NCBI RefSeq assembly: GCF_946482605.1
Contig: NZ_CAMLSE010000039.1
Span: 11,790 to 75,789, forward strand
Reading direction: 5' to 3'
DNA: 64,000 bases
From: an uncultured Dyadobacter sp.
GTDB lineage: Bacteria > Bacteroidota > Bacteroidia > Cytophagales > Spirosomataceae
Position 1 is the stretch's first letter; each line of letters begins with the position of its first letter. The notes under the pieces are model-generated. The model saw nothing but the letters and a program-made list of their open reading frames with translations, searched no databases and had not been told where the DNA came from. Below, in pieces: positions 7,847-17,000 of this stretch. A program made the position numbers and the translations under genes.

Positions 7847-9949
7847 TCACTCCACTTTCTCAATTCCCAGCACCAGTGCTTCAAACTTGTTTTCAATTCT
7901 GATCTCAATACCATTTTCAAGCAGATCCTTTCCTGAGTAACTGCCTATTTCCTTTGAATCTTCGGGTGAGAATAGCCGGTATTTGCTGCCGGATTCGGCG
8001 AATGGAAACGGGAATGTGCGTGAACTCTCCACGGATCCGTTCCGAAAGAAGAACAATACGCCACCTTGTTTCTCTTTATTGAATTTGTAAACACCGTCCC
8101 AGTTGCTCATCGTTGGCCGCTGAAAAATGTCGGAAACGTAAGAGAAGCGCGTAAACTGATATTTTTTGTCCATCATTTTAAACCAGGTATTCCATTTTAA
8201 GTACCAAGGTTTTAGCGATTGAGGCAGTTTCCGGGAGTCGCCGACCAGGATCGGCTTGACGGACGCCAGCGACAAAAATGTGTATTTGGAATAAGGCGAA
8301 TCCATAAACTGGTTGCCGATCAGATTGGTTGCCGTAGGAATGGCCCGGCTACGGTCGAAGGCCATTTGCCGGATGTTGATTGGGCCCACAGGCGCGTCGT
8401 CGTCGTAATTGGTGAGCCAGTCGTAATCGGCGTGTTCGATCAGTGCATAATCATTAATGTAATATTCTCCCCAAACTTCATAAGTACAGTCGACGAGCAG
8501 GTTGGGGAAGGCCTTGTGCAGGTCGTCGAAAAGCTGCAATGCCTTTTCGTAAATGCCGTAGTAAGAGCTTTCGCGGTCTTTGTAGCCTTTGCCTTCGGAT
8601 TTGTAATCGCCTTTTTTGGAATAATCGAGCACATAGGCCGAGTTGGCGATCGCGAGATCCAGTTTAATGTACGCCAGATCATTTTCACGAACATGGCGTT
8701 TAATCTTCTCCAAAATATAATCATAGTAACCCGAGGCAAGCGACATCGTTACGCGTCCTTTCATTTCCTCGTGCAAGTACGCAGGTTCGCCATTCTTGTC
8801 GTAAATGGCCCATTCGGGATGCTCTTTGTATAATTTGCTGCTTTTATCAACCGATCCGAGGCCCATCCATAGGCCAGCCTTCATCCCTCGCTTCCGAATG
8901 TGCTCGGTAATGGGTTTCAGCCCGTGGGGAAAGCGGGTGGGATGGGGCTCCCAGTCGCCGTAGTTGTTTTCCCAGCCCGCATCCATAATGAAGAGGTCGG
9001 TGCCGGTACCTTCCAGGCCGTCCGCGAGCTGGGTTACCAGTGTGTCATTGATATTGGTATAGAATGGCCGCCAGGTGTTGTACAATGTAAATGGGATTTC
9101 TTTTCGTTCGAATAGTTTCACACCCAGGCGTGTACGTATGAAGTCGGCGAAATGGCCTTCGAATGCGTCTTCCCACTTCTGCGACTGGACGAGGCAAATG
9201 AATGTTTTGGGACTGTCAAACTTTCCCTGCGGTTCAATCCACTTTTTAAACGGATAGTGATCAGTCAGGCTCGTCATGCCGATCGAAATACGGTGGTGGT
9301 CGGTGTATACTTCGGTTTTTTTCAGCACGCTGGGGGCTTCATTGCCAAGGATAAAGCCTTCTTTTGCATAGTTGTTATACACAAAAATGGCTGCATCGTG
9401 ATGGTCGCCGTGATAGGGGCGCCAGGCAAACCGGGATCCGTAATTGGTGTATAACTCAGATTGTTGGGAAGAAACCGGTACCAGGTTTAGCCGCTCGACT
9501 TCGAGATTCGCGATGGCGATGGCTTTGGTACCTTTGTTGGTAACGCTGATTTGCTTCCTTACCACAGGCAATTCGTCGTAAACTTCGAAGGTCAAATCCA
9601 CCGTTACATTTTCGGCAACTGTGCCGTGTAATCCTGCCAGCTGCACAACTACTTTTTGAATGCCGTTCCCCGACCGTTCCGACGTATGTTTGGTGTATTT
9701 AAATAACCCATTCGCGCCGTTGCTACTCGCAGGGATACCATCAATCGTAAAATAAAACTCCTCCGAGCCAGGGCGGCTGTAATCTTTGCTCGTCAGAAGA
9801 TGCTGGAAGCGCGATGTGTAAAAAGAATTATCACTGATCGTGAATTTTCTTTCCAGGAACCGGTTTTTAATAACTAGTGAATCTTGCGAAAATGCATTGC
9901 ATGCCGCAAGGATAGCCAGAACGGCCACCCGCATAAATGTGTAGTACAT
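7847..9949 (-). CDS. Secreted alpha-galactosidase-like glycoside hydrolase (GH36/melibiase-like)
   Basis: 700 aa with a signal peptide (AVLAILAACNAFSQ). The start could also be the ATG at 9932-9934, giving MRVAVLA. Residues about 25-285 form a beta-sandwich domain. The TIM barrel follows: NTWRPF, DLFIMDAGWENNYGDW (about 318-333), a long KRGMKAGLWMGLG strand, the probable nucleophile Asp431 in AYIKLD, and an acidic cluster NYDDDA near residue 515 that may hold the acid/base. A C-terminal beta domain ends the protein. It probably removes alpha-galactosyl or related residues from glycans in the periplasm or outside. Exact substrate is unknown. It is divergently oriented to gnd. Confidence 0.82.
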   Translation of the reverse strand: MYYTFMRVAVLAILAACNAFSQDSLVIKNRFLERKFTISDNSFYTSRFQHLLTSKDYSRPGSEEFYFTIDGIPASSNGANGLFKYTKHTSERSGNGIQKVVVQLAGLHGTVAENVTVDLTFEVYDELPVVRKQISVTNKGTKAIAIANLEVERLNLVPVSSQQSELYTNYGSRFAWRPYHGDHHDAAIFVYNNYAKEGFILGNEAPSVLKKTEVYTDHHRISIGMTSLTDHYPFKKWIEPQGKFDSPKTFICLVQSQKWEDAFEGHFADFIRTRLGVKLFERKEIPFTLYNTWRPFYTNINDTLVTQLADGLEGTGTDLFIMDAGWENNYGDWEPHPTRFPHGLKPITEHIRKRGMKAGLWMGLGSVDKSSKLYKEHPEWAIYDKNGEPAYLHEEMKGRVTMSLASGYYDYILEKIKRHVRENDLAYIKLDLAIANSAYVLDYSKKGDYKSEGKGYKDRESSYYGIYEKALQLFDDLHKAFPNLLVDCTYEVWGEYYINDYALIEHADYDWLTNYDDDAPVGPINIRQMAFDRSRAIPTATNLIGNQFMDSPYSKYTFLSLASVKPILVGDSRKLPQSLKPWYLKWNTWFKMMDKKYQFTRFSYVSDIFQRPTMSNWDGVYKFNKEKQGGVLFFFRNGSVESSRTFPFPFAESGSKYRLFSPEDSKEIGSYSGKDLLENGIEIRIENKFEALVLGIEKVE

Positions 9950-9981
9950 AGTAATGTGTATAGTTGTTATTGACTATTTAA

Positions 9982-10006
9982 CTAACTATGAAACAGCCAT
10001 AGTTAG
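9982..10006. promoter_or_regulatory. Palindrome between the glycosidase and gnd: candidate operator
   Basis: Perfect 9-bp inverted repeat CTAACTATG / CATAGTTAG with a 7-nt spacer, in the 174-bp divergent intergenic region, 33 bp from the glycosidase start and 118 bp from gnd. Size and place suit a regulator binding site; it could also form an RNA hairpin. No regulator gene lies next to it. Confidence 0.45.
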
Positions 10007-10123
10007 GGTGAATTTAATAAAATATTAAGAACAATTTAAATTTTAAACAGATTATCAATAAAGATGCAAACTGGTTTTTGAAAAACCCTGATATTGCAGC
10101 TTCTTAATTCAAGACGTTAATCT

Positions 10124-11536
10124 ATGTCACAGAACTTATTCGATTTTGGAATGATCGGTCTGGGCGTAATGGGTCGTAACCTGTTACTGAACATGGCTGA
10201 TCATGGGTTTTCTGTTATCGGTTTCGATAAGGATGAAACCAAAAATTCTGCATTGGAATCAAGCGCCACACCGGGCACAACCGTGAAGGGTGTTTCAGAG
10301 CTAGCCCAGATGATCCAGTTGTTGCAGCGTCCCCGCAAGGTGATGATGCTGGTACCAGCCGGTCAGCCGGTCGACGATGTCATCGCTTCCCTGCTTCCTC
10401 TTTTGGAAAAAGGAGATGTCATTATTGATGGTGGTAACTCACATTATACAGATACGCTGCGCCGCGTGAAGTACCTGCGCGAAAAGGAAATTCATTTCAT
10501 GGGAATCGGTGTTTCGGGTGGCGAAAAGGGTGCCCGTACCGGCCCGAGCATTATGCCAGGCGGCGATAAGGCGGCTTACGCGAACGTGCAGCCCATGCTG
10601 GAAGCGATCGCAGCAAAGGTGAATGGCGACCCATGTGTGGCCTATCTGGGCAAGGAAGGCGCCGGCCATTATGTGAAAATGGTGCATAACGGTATCGAAT
10701 ATGCGATCATGCAGCTCATCAGTGAATCGTATGCGATCCTGAAAAAGGCCGGTTTGAGCAACCAGCAACTCCACGAAGTATTCAAAAGCTGGAATGAAGG
10801 CGACCTGCAATCGTTCCTGGTGGAGATTACGGCAGATATTTTCCTGCAAAAAGACGACAAAACGGAAGCGAATCTGGTTGATGTGATTTCCGACAAAGCG
10901 GGTTCAAAAGGAACCGGGAAATGGACATCGCAGGATTCCATGGAGCTGCCTGTGGCTGTTCCGGTGATCGATACTGCAGTAGCGATGCGCACGCTTTCCG
11001 GTTATAAGGACGAGAGAACGGTCGCTGCTGAACTTTATGGCGAAAGCACCGCTATTTCGGAGGAAACGCAGGTGTTGATCCAGCAAGTACACGACGCATT
11101 GTACTTTGCCACCATTCTGGCTTACGCACAAGGCCTTGCAATGCTATTCCAGGCGTCGAAAGACCTGCAAATGGAGATCCCGCTGACGGACGTTGTGAGC
11201 GTTTGGAGAGGTGGTTGCATTATCCGTTCTTCGCTGCTCAGCGTGTTTACCGACGCCTACAAGCAAACCCCGGAATTGTCCAATATTCTGTTGAACCAAG
11301 AGGTAGCTGCATTGGTTAAGTCTGTGGAAGGTAACACGCGTTCTCTGATCGCATTTGCCGCCCAGTCGGGCATCCCGGCCGCCGCGCTGATGTCGTCACT
11401 GGCATACTTTGACGCTTACAAAACGGCGTACATGCCGACGAACCTGATTCAGGCGCAACGCGATTATTTTGGCGCGCATACGTACCAACGTACCGATATC
11501 CCAGGTACATTCCACACAGAATGGGGTCAACAATAA
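10124..11536 (+). CDS. gnd: 6-phosphogluconate dehydrogenase (decarboxylating)
   Basis: 470 aa, the usual length of the long NADP-dependent form. It converts 6-phosphogluconate to ribulose-5-phosphate and CO2, the third step of the oxidative pentose phosphate pathway. Visible motifs: nucleotide-binding GLGVMGRN at residues 12-19, GGNSHYTDT, the substrate loop GVSGGEKGARTGPSIMPGG, the catalytic Lys/Asn region KMVHNGIEY, and the C-terminal GTFHTEWG. It is the first gene of a three-gene operon; zwf starts 12 bp downstream, pgl closely after. Confidence 0.97.
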   Translation: MSQNLFDFGMIGLGVMGRNLLLNMADHGFSVIGFDKDETKNSALESSATPGTTVKGVSELAQMIQLLQRPRKVMMLVPAGQPVDDVIASLLPLLEKGDVIIDGGNSHYTDTLRRVKYLREKEIHFMGIGVSGGEKGARTGPSIMPGGDKAAYANVQPMLEAIAAKVNGDPCVAYLGKEGAGHYVKMVHNGIEYAIMQLISESYAILKKAGLSNQQLHEVFKSWNEGDLQSFLVEITADIFLQKDDKTEANLVDVISDKAGSKGTGKWTSQDSMELPVAVPVIDTAVAMRTLSGYKDERTVAAELYGESTAISEETQVLIQQVHDALYFATILAYAQGLAMLFQASKDLQMEIPLTDVVSVWRGGCIIRSSLLSVFTDAYKQTPELSNILLNQEVAALVKSVEGNTRSLIAFAAQSGIPAAALMSSLAYFDAYKTAYMPTNLIQAQRDYFGAHTYQRTDIPGTFHTEWGQQ

Positions 11537-11548
11537 ATCAGAAATTTT

Positions 11549-13057
11549 ATGCAAAGCAATAAACGTCCCCCTGCCTCGGTACTCTTTATTTTCGGAGGAA
11601 GCGGGGACCTCAACTACCGGAAGCTTACACCCGCTCTCTATAACCTGTTTTTGGACAACTGGATGCCCGATCAGTTTGCGATCGCCGGCATTGGCCGGAG
11701 TGCTTATTCCAATGAGAGATACCACGAGCACCTGCTCGACGGTGTTACAAAGTTCTCCCGCCGGAAAGGCAAGCAAAACGGCCATTGGACTGAATTTACA
11801 CAGCACGTTTCGTACCTGCAGATGGACGGCGACGATGCGGAAGCGTACCACAAGATCACCGACCTCGTTAAGGAAAAAGAAGAGGAATGGGGTGTTCATC
11901 CCAATGTGATCTTCTACCTCGCAGTAGCTCCTCAACTCGTTCCTTCAATCGCACAGAAACTGGGTGCATTGAAGATCTGCGGAGATAAAGGCACAACGCG
12001 CATTGTGGTTGAAAAACCATTTGGTCACGACCTGGAAAGTGCCCACGAACTGAACCTGCTGCTTTCGAGCATGTTCGCTGAGGAGCAGATCTTCCGCATC
12101 GACCATTACCTTGGTAAAGAAACGGTTCAGAACATCCTCGCGCTACGCTTTGCAAATGCATTGTTCGAGCCGCTCTGGAACCGTAATTATATCGATCATA
12201 TCCAGATCACAGCTGCCGAAGCGGTAGGTTTGGAAGGTCGCGGAGGCTATTTCGAGCACGCTGGTGCATTGCGCGACATGGTGCAGAACCATATCCTGCA
12301 AATCCTGTGTATGATCGCAATGGAGCCACCGGTATCATTCGATGCGAATGAGATCCGTAATAAGAAGGTAGACGTGCTGAATGCGATCCGCCGCATTACC
12401 AAAGAACAGGTGCACGATTTCGCCGTTCGCGGACAGTATTCGGGTGGCTGGAAAAAAGGCGAGAAGGTAGTTGGTTACCGGCAGGAAGAAGGCGTGAATC
12501 CGCAGTCGAATATCGATACATTCGCGGCAGTGAAGTTTTATATCGACAACTGGCGCTGGCAAGGTGTGCCGTTCTATGTAAGGACCGGCAAATACCTCAA
12601 CCAGAAGGCGACCCACATCACGCTGCATTTCAAACAGGCACCGCATTATGCATTCCCGCCTGAGTCTGCGGAAACGTGGCGTTCCAACCGTTTGACAATC
12701 AGTATTCAACCTAATATGGACATCAGTATTCGTTTCCAGGCCAAGCGCCCGGGGCAAACGATGATGCTCGATCCGGTGGATATGACTTTCGATTACGACG
12801 CAGTAGCGGGTGAACATGCTCCCGAAGCATACGAGACGCTCTTGCTGGACGTCATGGAAGGCGACGCGACGCTGTTTATGCGTAACGACCAGGTGGACGC
12901 TGCATGGCAGGTAATCATGCCAATCCTGGAAACGTGGGAAAATCGTCCGCCACAGGACTTTCCGAACTACGCACCAGATTCATGGGGTCCTGATGCGGCC
13001 GACGCACTCATCGCCCGCGACGGTCATACATGGCTTAACCTGCCACCTACCCCGTAA
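11549..13057 (+). CDS. zwf: Glucose-6-phosphate 1-dehydrogenase
   Basis: 502 aa, typical length. It oxidises glucose-6-phosphate to 6-phosphoglucono-lactone with NADP. N-terminal Rossmann motif FIFGGSGDLNYRKLTPAL (residues 13-30), the substrate/catalytic signature RIDHYLGKETVQN, and the C-terminal beta-sheet domain are all present. It lies between gnd and pgl with 12 bp and 3 bp spacing, so all three steps of the oxidative branch are transcribed together, though in a gene order unlike the reaction order. Confidence 0.97.
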   Translation: MQSNKRPPASVLFIFGGSGDLNYRKLTPALYNLFLDNWMPDQFAIAGIGRSAYSNERYHEHLLDGVTKFSRRKGKQNGHWTEFTQHVSYLQMDGDDAEAYHKITDLVKEKEEEWGVHPNVIFYLAVAPQLVPSIAQKLGALKICGDKGTTRIVVEKPFGHDLESAHELNLLLSSMFAEEQIFRIDHYLGKETVQNILALRFANALFEPLWNRNYIDHIQITAAEAVGLEGRGGYFEHAGALRDMVQNHILQILCMIAMEPPVSFDANEIRNKKVDVLNAIRRITKEQVHDFAVRGQYSGGWKKGEKVVGYRQEEGVNPQSNIDTFAAVKFYIDNWRWQGVPFYVRTGKYLNQKATHITLHFKQAPHYAFPPESAETWRSNRLTISIQPNMDISIRFQAKRPGQTMMLDPVDMTFDYDAVAGEHAPEAYETLLLDVMEGDATLFMRNDQVDAAWQVIMPILETWENRPPQDFPNYAPDSWGPDAADALIARDGHTWLNLPPTP

Positions 13058-13060
13058 GCT

Positions 13061-13780
13061 ATGGAGTTGCATATAGAGAAGGATGTCAAGGCATTAAGCG
13101 CCAGCCTGGCCGAATGGATTAACAATTACATTCAGCAAACGCTTACCAGGCAGGATCGTTTTACGTTCGTGTTGTCGGGTGGGAGTACGCCGAAGGCATT
13201 GTATGCATTGCTGGCAGAATCGCCTTACAAGGAATCCATTCCCTGGGAAAAACTCCATTTTTTCTGGGGAGACGAGCGGGCGGTTCCGTTTGAAGATTCG
13301 CGGAATAATGCCAGGATGTGCTATGATGAACTGTTGGATAAAGTGCCGGTAAAGGCTGAAAACATCCACATCATGCGCACCGACATTTCACCCGAAGAAT
13401 CGGCTGCTGAATATGAGGAACTTGTTAAAAAGTATTTCGAGGGTTCTGAAACCACTTTCGATTTTGTGCTGCTCGGAATGGGAGATGATGGTCATACGTT
13501 GTCGCTCTTCCCTGGAACGGAAGTAATTCAAGAACAGAATGCGCTGGCGACTTCATTCTTCCTGCAAGCACAGGACATGTACCGTATCACCCTTACGGCC
13601 CCGGTCGTGAATGATGCGGCGTGCGTGGCGTTCCTGGCGGCAGGAGCGGGGAAGGCGGAAGTTTTGAAACAGGTATTAAAAGGTGACAAAAACGTAGACC
13701 TGTACCCGTCTCAAATCATCCGGCCGGAAAAAGGACAATTGCATTGGTTTGTCGACGAGGCAGCCGCAGCATTGCTCTAA
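13061..13780 (+). CDS. pgl: 6-phosphogluconolactonase (SOL/DevB family)
   Basis: 239 aa. Hydrolyses 6-phosphogluconolactone. The family signature is clear: LSGGSTPKALYALL near residue 40, WEKLHFFWGDERAVPFEDSRNN (about 65-86), and GMGDDGHTLSLFPG (about 140-153). It starts 3 bp after the zwf stop and is the last gene of the gnd-zwf-pgl operon. A GC-rich inverted repeat at 13808-13830 follows. Confidence 0.95.
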   Translation: MELHIEKDVKALSASLAEWINNYIQQTLTRQDRFTFVLSGGSTPKALYALLAESPYKESIPWEKLHFFWGDERAVPFEDSRNNARMCYDELLDKVPVKAENIHIMRTDISPEESAAEYEELVKKYFEGSETTFDFVLLGMGDDGHTLSLFPGTEVIQEQNALATSFFLQAQDMYRITLTAPVVNDAACVAFLAAGAGKAEVLKQVLKGDKNVDLYPSQIIRPEKGQLHWFVDEAAAALL

Positions 13781-13807
13781 CCAGAGATTTGATATTTTAA
13801 TGCCGGG

Positions 13808-13830
13808 GAGCGCGCCAGTCAGGTGCGCTC
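13808..13830 (+). terminator. Possible terminator or hairpin after pgl
   Basis: Inverted repeat GAGCGCGCC / GGTGCGCTC (one G-T pair) around AGTCA, 28 bp behind the pgl stop. There is no good T tract, so intrinsic termination would be weak. Confidence 0.4.
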
Positions 13831-13910
13831 TCTGCTGTTTATGGGGTCTCTGATACGTTCAACAACAGCCAGCGCCATTGGATAAAAAGAAAAGGCACTT
13901 CGTCCGGCGG

Positions 13911-14120
13911 ATGTTAAATTTACATCGAACAAACCTCATTCACATGATACACATTCTGAAAATCGCTGCGGTGGTCGTTGTGATTACCTATGCTTTACGG
14001 CTCATCAATGCCCAGTCGGACCTCCTCGTTTTCGGTGGCCTTGCTATTGTCGGATTGTCCTTCTATTTTCTGTACGATGTTTTGGGGCAAATCGTAAACC
14101 AATTGAAATCTAAACTATAA
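13911..14120 (+). CDS. Small membrane protein with two transmembrane helices
   Basis: 69 aa from the ATG at 13911; a later ATG at 13944 would give 58 aa, and an upstream TTG is less likely. It has two hydrophobic helices (ILKIAAVVVVITYALRL and LLVFGGLAIVGLSFYFLYDVL) separated by a short polar turn. The stop is 5 bp before the SPFH gene, so the two are co-transcribed and it may be a partner of that protein. No family recognised. Confidence 0.65.
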   Translation: MLNLHRTNLIHMIHILKIAAVVVVITYALRLINAQSDLLVFGGLAIVGLSFYFLYDVLGQIVNQLKSKL

Positions 14121-14125
14121 TCGAC

Positions 14126-14959
14126 ATGAAAAGAAACATTATCATTGGTGTTTTGTGCTTTATTGTTTTTCTGGTTGCCATGGCGGCTCAGCCTTTTACA
14201 TTTGAAAATATCGATGCCGGTAATGTCGGGATCAGGATCAACCTGTATGGCAGCGACAAGGGCGTTGACAACATTACCATTGTAACGGGCCGGGTCTGGT
14301 ATAACGCCTGGACGACCAAGATCATCGAATTTCCTACTTATACCCAAAGTGTTGATTATGATTCATTTGTGATTACAACCAAGGACGCCGCAGAATTCAA
14401 GGTGGATCCGAAGCTCAACTATCACATCAATCCTGAAAAGGTACCCCAGATCTACCGCCAATACAGACGACCGTTAGGCGAAATCCAGCAGGGGTTTATG
14501 AAAAACACCATCTATGATGCCTACCGGATCGTAGCCAACTCTTTCACTTCGGACAGCGTCATGTCAAACCGGGAAGTATTTGAGGACCGCGTCCAAAATG
14601 TGTTAACCAAAACACTTGGAAAGGACGGCTTCGTATATGACCAGCTCACATCCGCCATCACGCCGCCTCCTTCGCTGAGGCAAATGATCGACGAGAAAAA
14701 CACGTCCATCCAGGCCCGTTTGAAAGCTGAAAATCAGGCAAAACAAGCCGAGGCCGAAGCCAAAGTAATTATTGCACGGGCAGAGGGCCAGGCGAAAGCA
14801 ACATTAATCAAAGCCCGGGCGGAAGCAGAGGCTAACCAGTTGAGACAAAAAACATTAACCCCATTGCTGATCCAGCAGGAATGGGTCGCCAAATGGAACG
14901 GCGTGCTGCCGACTACCAATGCAGGCGGCAGCACGAGTCTGATGCTGGGGATTAAGTAG
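14126..14959 (+). CDS. SPFH/Band 7 (prohibitin-like) membrane protein
   Basis: 277 aa. One N-terminal membrane anchor (IIIGVLCFIVFLVAMAA, residues 4-20), then the SPFH domain (about 25-205) with the typical GNVGIRINLYG and DAAEFKVDPKLNYHINPEKVP segments. A coiled coil follows, rich in Ala/Glu/Lys (AEAEAKVIIARAEGQAKATLIKARAEAEA). This is prohibitin/HflC-like architecture, so it should form oligomeric membrane rings that scaffold proteases or lipid domains. It stands alone except for the small membrane protein upstream. Confidence 0.9.
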   Translation: MKRNIIIGVLCFIVFLVAMAAQPFTFENIDAGNVGIRINLYGSDKGVDNITIVTGRVWYNAWTTKIIEFPTYTQSVDYDSFVITTKDAAEFKVDPKLNYHINPEKVPQIYRQYRRPLGEIQQGFMKNTIYDAYRIVANSFTSDSVMSNREVFEDRVQNVLTKTLGKDGFVYDQLTSAITPPPSLRQMIDEKNTSIQARLKAENQAKQAEAEAKVIIARAEGQAKATLIKARAEAEANQLRQKTLTPLLIQQEWVAKWNGVLPTTNAGGSTSLMLGIK

Positions 14960-14994
14960 GCTGGTTATTTCATCGAAAATTTTGGCCCCGGGGA

Positions 14995-15690
14995 TTACCT
15001 CGGGGTTATTTTGTTTTGCTTCATGATCTTTTTGAGCATGCTGCCCGGTAAGCTGATGTAGGCAGAACTGTCGATCAGCGTATTGATATCCCCGAAAATG
15101 TCCTTTTCTGCGTTGAAGGTGCTGTTGTCGCGGATGTCGATATCGGCCATTTCAATGCGGCTCTGCGGGTTTAGGAGTACGTAACCACCACGGGAAATGG
15201 TGGCTTTGAAGTTGCGGACCGTGGAGTTGGCCAGCATTACCGAATTCCCTTTCTGTTCCAGAACAAGGTCTTCGAATTTGTAATCCTTTATTTTTGTGCG
15301 GATACTGTCCGAAACAATGCCTTCCAGTTTTGGCGCAATAATATAGATTGAAGGCAACGAACCAAAAGCGTCGCGTGGTTGGTAACCCTGTTTCCAGTCG
15401 GCTTTATAAGTCACAACCAACGTGTCGCCGGAATGAGTCCATTCCAGGTACTGGGGTAAGGTAATCATGCGAATTTCCGCCGTAGCGCCTTGTTGTATTT
15501 CAGTTAATGCAAATCCTTTTCCTTTTAAATGCAGGTACTTGAATGCACCGACCTGATGTTTCGAAAATCCGTAATATTTGTCGTCCTTATCGATTTTATC
15601 GAACTGCTTTTTTAATACGAAATTGGATGACAATGTTACCACAAAGAACACGGATAATGCAATGGTTAACAGAATGTTACTGGTTTTCAT
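14995..15690 (-). CDS. Exported beta-rich protein, hypothetical (DUF2807-like fold possible)
   Basis: 231 aa with an N-terminal signal/anchor segment (ILLTIALSVFFVVTLSSNFVL). The rest is beta-strand-rich with a regular alternation (VMLANSTVRNFKATISRGG, IEMADIDIRDNSTFNA), reminiscent of the head-GIN/DUF2807 beta-helix proteins common in Bacteroidota, but I cannot confirm that. It begins 2 bp after the GntR regulator stop and is the last gene of the ABC/GntR operon, so it probably acts with the transporter at the envelope. Confidence 0.7.
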   Translation of the reverse strand: MKTSNILLTIALSVFFVVTLSSNFVLKKQFDKIDKDDKYYGFSKHQVGAFKYLHLKGKGFALTEIQQGATAEIRMITLPQYLEWTHSGDTLVVTYKADWKQGYQPRDAFGSLPSIYIIAPKLEGIVSDSIRTKIKDYKFEDLVLEQKGNSVMLANSTVRNFKATISRGGYVLLNPQSRIEMADIDIRDNSTFNAEKDIFGDINTLIDSSAYISLPGSMLKKIMKQNKITPR

Positions 15691-15692
15691 GG

Positions 15693-16073
15693 CTATTTGG
15701 TTAACGGGTACATTTCTTCAATGAATTTTTGGTAGAGGCCGTGCAGCTCGTCAATACCAATGTCTAGTAGATAGAGGTTCTTGAAAACCTCGGGGAGTTC
15801 GGTGGTCAGGAAGCGTTCTTTGCGGTATGCGAGGATTTTGCCAGTTGCCTGCTCGTCGGCCGAGTAACCGATGCCGCGTTTGTTAAATATGATTTCCTTA
15901 TTTTGAAGGAAGTCATAAGTCCGCATCACGGTGTTCGGATTCACTTCCATCATCGAAGCGAGGTCACGTACGGATGGAATGCGCTCGCCAGGTGGCCATT
16001 TGCCCAGTAGGATCTGCTCGCAGATGTAATCGGCGATTTGCAGGTAAATGGCTTGTTTATCTTTAAATTCCAT
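15693..16073 (-). CDS. GntR-family transcriptional regulator, YtrA subfamily
   Basis: 126 aa from the ATG at 16071-16073; a longer reading frame upstream overlaps the permease gene and is unlikely. It has the GntR winged helix (YLQIADYICEQILLGKWPPGERIPSVRDLASMMEVNPNTVMRTYDFLQNKEII) at residues about 9-65 and only a short helical tail. This is the YtrA layout, where regulators control neighbouring ABC transporter genes. It lies in an operon with an ABC ATPase, a small peptide and a permease. The palindrome at 17853-17874 in front of the operon is its likely operator, making it autoregulated. Confidence 0.9.
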   Translation of the reverse strand: MEFKDKQAIYLQIADYICEQILLGKWPPGERIPSVRDLASMMEVNPNTVMRTYDFLQNKEIIFNKRGIGYSADEQATGKILAYRKERFLTTELPEVFKNLYLLDIGIDELHGLYQKFIEEMYPLTK

Positions 16074-16084
16074 AATCGGTGCTG

Positions 16085-16897
16085 TTAAATTTCCCGCTCC
16101 TTCATCTGATAGTAGGCGCAAATCCATAGCATGACGGCAAGCCATACCGCAAATCCCTGCGCTGCGTACTCGATAGTTTCAGAAAATTGGATGTGGTAAA
16201 AACCGGCAAAGTACTTCGGCCTTTCCATTCCTTCTTCGGTATAGAACCAAACTTTCCAGCCGGATAGCGGATATGCCAGGAACTTGCTGGGTTTGGAAGC
16301 GAATTTTATGGCCATTGAATAGTTGAAATAGGCGAGCAGCGAGCCGAAAGCAATAGCTACAACGGCGGTTTTGATGTAAGCGAACTTTTTAAAGTAAATA
16401 GAACCCAGGAATACGGCAGCCTGAATGACCAGGTACGAGCAAGTGGTATATTCAAACAAGTCCTTGGGAATGTAAGCGTAGCCGCCACCGCCGGCAGGAA
16501 GCAATGTATTTGCATAGTCGATGGACCAGTAATGAAGTTGCCAAAAAAAGATCAGGAACGGAATGACGAACGCCAGGTTAAGCAATAGCGAACTAAAATA
16601 CTTTTCAAGCCGCGACGCCGGGATCATGAGTGCCGCAATGCCGTTACTCTGGTCGGAATATTGCGAGAAAGCCGTGCTGGTAAAAAGGCTTGCGCCAAAA
16701 AGCGTAATCATAAACAGCGCCCCGAAATGCAGAATTCTAAGAAATTCGCTCGGTTCGCTGGTTTGCGTAATAGGCAGCGTCATCGCGAGAATGCAAAAAA
16801 CAAGTACGCCGGCCATCATCAGGTAATTCCGGCCTTTTTCCGCTGCGTCGAATCGCAGCATGAGTGCAAAGCGGTGAATGTCGAATGTCTGGTTCAT
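16085..16897 (-). CDS. ABC transporter permease-like membrane protein
   Basis: 270 aa from the ATG at 16895-16897, whose ATGA overlaps the stop of the 34-aa peptide upstream; the longer open frame runs back into the ATPase gene and is not used. It has about six hydrophobic segments (for example YLMMAGVLVFCILAMTLPI, LHFGALFMITLFGASLF, LLLNLAFVIPFLIFFW, YIKTAVVAIAFGSLLAYF). It has no catalytic motif. Position after an ABC ATPase and before a YtrA-type regulator makes it the permease. The substrate is unknown; such operons often answer envelope or antibiotic stress. Confidence 0.82.
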   Translation of the reverse strand: MNQTFDIHRFALMLRFDAAEKGRNYLMMAGVLVFCILAMTLPITQTSEPSEFLRILHFGALFMITLFGASLFTSTAFSQYSDQSNGIAALMIPASRLEKYFSSLLLNLAFVIPFLIFFWQLHYWSIDYANTLLPAGGGGYAYIPKDLFEYTTCSYLVIQAAVFLGSIYFKKFAYIKTAVVAIAFGSLLAYFNYSMAIKFASKPSKFLAYPLSGWKVWFYTEEGMERPKYFAGFYHIQFSETIEYAAQGFAVWLAVMLWICAYYQMKEREI

Positions 16898-16998
16898 AGG
16901 ATTGCGATGGGGGACAAAAGGGCTGGGGCTAGGAATGGCAGAATGTACCGGAGCGCTGCCGCTGCTAACGCGATCAGCAGAATGATTATGATTTTCAT
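16894..16998 (-). CDS. 34-aa hydrophobic peptide, translationally coupled to the permease
   Basis: The ATG at 16996-16998 opens a frame of 34 codons ending in a TGA that overlaps the permease start (ATGA). The product starts MKIIIILLIALAAAALRY and continues with a second hydrophobic stretch ILPFLAPALLSPIAIL, so it is a one- or two-span membrane peptide. It starts 2 bp after the ATPase stop. The tight fit (2-bp gap before, 4-bp overlap after) argues it is translated. It may be a small subunit of the transporter or serve only to couple translation. Confidence 0.6.
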   Translation of the reverse strand: MKIIIILLIALAAAALRYILPFLAPALLSPIAIL

Positions 16999-17000
16999 GG

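Noticed and set aside
8219..8833. 204-aa plus-strand frame inside the glycosidase gene
   Set aside because: It lies wholly antisense to a strongly supported GH36-like gene and has a biased, Val/Phe-rich composition typical of a shadow frame.
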